Positions 61,601 to 64,000 of a stretch of DNA of 64,000 nt are shown one piece after another. The position numbers and the translations under genes are program-made. The first letter of the stretch is position 1; each line of letters opens with the position of its first letter. The stretch is from Halobacillus salinarum (lineage in GTDB: Bacteria > Bacillota > Bacilli > Bacillales > Halobacillaceae), in assembly GCF_022919095.1 (NCBI RefSeq), contig NZ_CP095073.1:806001-870000 (forward strand), given 5' to 3'. The notes below the pieces were generated by a model. It made no database searches and was not told where the DNA came from. It worked only from the letters and a program-made list of their open reading frames with translations.

Positions 61601-63196
61601 TTAAGAAGGATCGGTTTCTTCCCATCCCGTGGTTTCATCTTCTTTAGGAAGGAAAGTGAGTTCCTCAGTGCTTGAGAACGGAATTTCCTGAAGCGGTTTT
61701 TTAGCCGGGCCTTCCATCACAGTTCCATCGAAGGAAAAGCGTGAACCGTGGCATGGACAATCCCACGTCCGCTCTGCACTGTTCCATTCAACTTCACAGT
61801 GCATATGGGTACATGTCGTATCAAGTACATAAAGGGTGCCGTCTTCATCTTTGTAGGCTCCGGCACGTTCGCCTTTCCACTGCACGACACCACCTTCCCC
61901 TTTTTTCAGGGCCTCTGGACGATTGCCGACCAATTCCAGTTTTCCTTCTACTAAGTGGGCAGCAACGTTAAAATTTTGGGAAAGAAACTGCTTCATACTA
62001 GGATCCGCTTTAAAACGGGAAGGCTTGAACAAAGAATGGAACAGGGATTCTTCTCCCAGCACGTATTCTGTGTTGATATGAGCAGCCAGGGTCCCGTTCG
62101 TCATGCCCCATTTTCTGTAACCTGTTGCCACAAAGACTTGTTTATTGTTCCGGTTAATTGGCCCGATGTAGGGGACTTTATCAAGCGTCGTCAAGTCCTG
62201 GGCAGACCAGCGGAACAGAACATTTTTTATTCCAAAGGCCTCTGCAGCAAACTCTTCCAGGGCGCGGTAATGAAACCGGGTATCCGTTCCTTCCCCAGTA
62301 CGGTGGCTCTCTCCGCCGATCAACAAGACAGGTTTGTCGTTAAATTGAGCCGGGCGAATGGAGCGTTTGGGTTCATCGACGGACAAATACATCCCATCCG
62401 GACAATCCTTCTCTGGTTCAATGGCAATTAAATAGGATCGTTCTGCATACATTCGGCTGAAGTAGAGCGCTTTTCCATCATAAAACGGGAAGTGGGTACA
62501 GCAGACTAATTGGTCACAAGTTACGACAGCGCCATTAGCGAGAGATACTTGGACGGTGTCTTCTTCTGTCACATCCACAGCTTCCGTATCTTCATATAGC
62601 TGACCACCTAAACGAAGAAGCTCGTCTACTAAAGCCGTCAAATATTTGAGTGGGTGAAAACTCGCCTGATGATTCATAACCAGACTTTTTGTCATATCGA
62701 TATCGACGTCTATTGTGTCATGTAGGCTGCCAGGAATTCCTAACTGTTTGTATGCCTGGTATTCTTTTTCTAATTCCCTGGCACCTTCGTCCGTTTCAGA
62801 ATATAAGCAGGCATCCTCTATTTTCCAGTCGCAGGAAATGTTTAAGTCGTGGATTTGTTTTTCAATGAGGGATTGAGCTTGTACCTGAGCCTGGTAATAC
62901 AAAGAGGCTTTCTCTAATCCGAAGTGCTGGATCAGCTCGTGATAAATCAAACCATGCTGCGCAGTCACCTTTGCAGTGGTATGACCAGAAGTTCCATTAA
63001 GTATTTTTCCAGCCTCCAGTAAAGTCACTTGCTTACCTGCCTGGGCTAGTAATAAAGCCGTAGTTACTCCCGTAATACCTGCTCCGACAACTAAGACCTC
63101 TGTCTGGGCATTTTCCTTTAAGGCTGTAAAGTCAGGGATATGGATATCCTGTCTCCACATTGGTGCTGTATGCTCCCATTCTCGATTCTTGTTCAT
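61601..63196 (-). CDS. FAD-dependent oxidoreductase with C-terminal Rieske domain (YhfW-like)
   Basis: A 531-residue redox enzyme. Residues of about 25-370 are a DAO-type flavoprotein (VLVVGAGITGVTTALLLAQA, SGHTTAKVTAQHGLIY, FVATGYRKWGMTNGTLAAHI). Residues of about 420-515 are a Rieske 2Fe-2S domain: Cys462 and His464 in CTHMHCEV, and Cys480 and His483 in CPCHGSRFS. The order and length match B. subtilis YhfW. The physiological substrate is unknown. The start is ATG 63196 behind GGAGGAAGGC. Monocistronic. Confidence 0.88.
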   Translation of the reverse strand: MNKNREWEHTAPMWRQDIHIPDFTALKENAQTEVLVVGAGITGVTTALLLAQAGKQVTLLEAGKILNGTSGHTTAKVTAQHGLIYHELIQHFGLEKASLYYQAQVQAQSLIEKQIHDLNISCDWKIEDACLYSETDEGARELEKEYQAYKQLGIPGSLHDTIDVDIDMTKSLVMNHQASFHPLKYLTALVDELLRLGGQLYEDTEAVDVTEEDTVQVSLANGAVVTCDQLVCCTHFPFYDGKALYFSRMYAERSYLIAIEPEKDCPDGMYLSVDEPKRSIRPAQFNDKPVLLIGGESHRTGEGTDTRFHYRALEEFAAEAFGIKNVLFRWSAQDLTTLDKVPYIGPINRNNKQVFVATGYRKWGMTNGTLAAHINTEYVLGEESLFHSLFKPSRFKADPSMKQFLSQNFNVAAHLVEGKLELVGNRPEALKKGEGGVVQWKGERAGAYKDEDGTLYVLDTTCTHMHCEVEWNSAERTWDCPCHGSRFSFDGTVMEGPAKKPLQEIPFSSTEELTFLPKEDETTGWEETDPS

Positions 63197-63273
63197 TGCC
63201 TTCCTCCTCCAGGAATCCTTTTCTTTCAGTCTGTCCTACCGAGGTTTTTTCATGTATGAATTGGAATTTCAAA

Positions 63274-63302
63274 TTAACAAGGATTAGCGAATGTAGTATA
63301 AT
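63274..63302 (+). promoter_or_regulatory. SigA promoter of the EAL-domain gene
   Basis: TTAACA (63274-63279) and TATAAT (63297-63302) are 17 bases apart, 41 bases before the GTG start. Confidence 0.65.
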
Positions 63303-63342
63303 TTAACTATGGTTAGGTGATAAAAGGGGAGGAAGAGCAGGG

Positions 63343-64000
63343 GTGGAAGTATTTGTGGCAAGACAACCCATTTTACAATTAAATGAAGAAGTATTTGGGT
63401 ACGAACTTTTATATAGAAGCAGTAAAGAAAATAAGTTTACATACATTGATGCAAACCGGGCTACTTCAGAGGTTTTGATGAACAGCTTTACGACCATTGG
63501 CCTCGAAAAGCTTTCCCAAAATAAACCCTGCTTTGTCAACTTTACCGAAGAGCTTCTGCTGAAACAGGTTCCTGAATATTTTGATCCTGGACAGCTGGTC
63601 GTAGAAATTCTTGAGGATGTGTCTTATTCACGGGATCTGGTGCGCGTCTGTCGGAAATTAAAGCAGCTGGGTTTTCTTATTGCCCTGGATGATGTAGTGA
63701 GCGTTCGTGATACAGATATGGTGGAGTTGTTGAATTATGTGGACATTATCAAGGTGGATATACAAATTACACGAGAGATTGACCGGCAGGAAATTATTCA
63801 AGCAGCCAACAACCTGGGAATCACACTTCTTGCAGAAAAAGTGGAAACAAGAGAAGAGCACCAGCAATGTGTAGAAGAAGGCTTTGAATTATTTCAAGGT
63901 TATTTTTACAGCAAGCCAGTTGTCTTATCTTCTGTAGACATGCCTTTTTTCAGTTCAACATACTTTGAAATGATCAAAGAATTATCTGTACCGACGGACT
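63343..64000 (+). CDS. YuxH-like EAL/HDOD protein, truncated by the window end
   Basis: The first 219 residues of a protein with an EAL-like domain (VFVARQPILQLNEEVFGYEL, then VVEILEDVSYSRDL, FLIALDDVVS, VDIIKVDIQI and LAEKVETREEHQQC). FELFQGYFYSKPV ends the domain; an HDOD domain is expected beyond the window. The usual EAL triplet reads YEL here and the metal ligands are only partly kept, so it may bind rather than cleave cyclic-di-GMP. The start is GTG 63343 behind GGGGAGGAAG. No stop before position 64000. Confidence 0.85.
   Translation, partial: MEVFVARQPILQLNEEVFGYELLYRSSKENKFTYIDANRATSEVLMNSFTTIGLEKLSQNKPCFVNFTEELLLKQVPEYFDPGQLVVEILEDVSYSRDLVRVCRKLKQLGFLIALDDVVSVRDTDMVELLNYVDIIKVDIQITREIDRQEIIQAANNLGITLLAEKVETREEHQQCVEEGFELFQGYFYSKPVVLSSVDMPFFSSTYFEMIKELSVPTD

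Noticed and set aside
1-64000. CRISPR arrays, tRNA, rRNA, insertion sequences, prophage
   Set aside because: I looked for regular direct repeats with spacers, cloverleaf sequences and transposase or integrase motifs and found none.

Overview
The window looks like chromosomal DNA of a moderately halophilic, endospore-forming Bacillaceae, closest in flavour to Halobacillus and relatives. The evidence is low GC, strong AGGAGG ribosome sites, many acidic proteins, and Bacillus-type modules: a trehalose PTS operon with TreR boxes, liaIH-liaFSR, an Sda-type sporulation inhibitor, an NprR/neutral protease pair, an S-box riboswitch and a candidate SigK promoter. I see no rRNA, tRNA, CRISPR array, prophage or insertion sequence. 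The genus is an inference.

Layout. 1-2.2 kb: a nicotinamidase and an MFS exporter, both frameshifted, with an MBL-fold remnant between them. 2.3-6.5 kb: the trehalose operon treP-treA-treR. 6.6-8.6 kb: a DUF6933-like protein and a CstB-like persulfide dioxygenase/rhodanese. 8.6-9.6 kb: a gene-free hairpin-rich stretch and a DUF429 protein. 9.7-13 kb: an RRNPP quorum-sensing cassette (NprR-like regulator plus a 39-residue pre-peptide absent from ordinary gene calls) divergent from a thermolysin-like protease. 13-20 kb: aconitase, a quinone-responsive dioxygenase with an MhqR box, a broken DUF2071 gene, an Sda homologue behind a XRE-PAS regulator, a UPF0126 channel and CysK. 20-26.4 kb: HelD, YpmS, YpmR and a nuclease-helicase fusion. 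26.5-34 kb: an SDR/QueA-like/VOC operon, an OFA-family transporter, an orphan adenine methyltransferase, a broken PQQ-type sugar dehydrogenase and an M24 peptidase. 34-38 kb: the lia envelope-stress operon. 38.5-43.2 kb: an RQC-minor-like DNA-binding protein, DUF4166, tryptophan 2,3-dioxygenase and a PdaC-like deacetylase lipoprotein. 43.2-47.3 kb: metY-metX-hom under a SAM-I riboswitch. 47.4-49.5 kb: DUF2188, an FAD oxidoreductase and a helical partner. 49.5-54.7 kb: a cluster of unrecognised genes resembling spore-surface proteins, with a JAMM peptidase. 54.8-59 kb: a TetR regulator and an RND exporter. 59-64 kb: a renalase-like oxidase, RarD, a Rieske-FAD oxidoreductase and the start of a YuxH-like EAL protein.

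Two results stand out. First, the NprR-like regulator overlaps by ATGA a signal-peptide-bearing 39-codon ORF and faces a secreted neutral protease, which points to a peptide-pheromone circuit with an apparently new signal. Second, the 49.5-54.7 kb cluster combines a large coiled-coil protein, a Cys-rich beta-type protein with a SigK-like promoter, a coiled-coil/Asn-Gln-rich protein and a JAMM metallopeptidase. It may be an undescribed spore-coat or surface-assembly system.

A caution. Six conserved genes carry nine frame breaks, and eight of the nine are repaired by adding one base to a short homopolymer. This is more typical of sequencing undercalls than of gene decay, so the pseudogene calls below are provisional.
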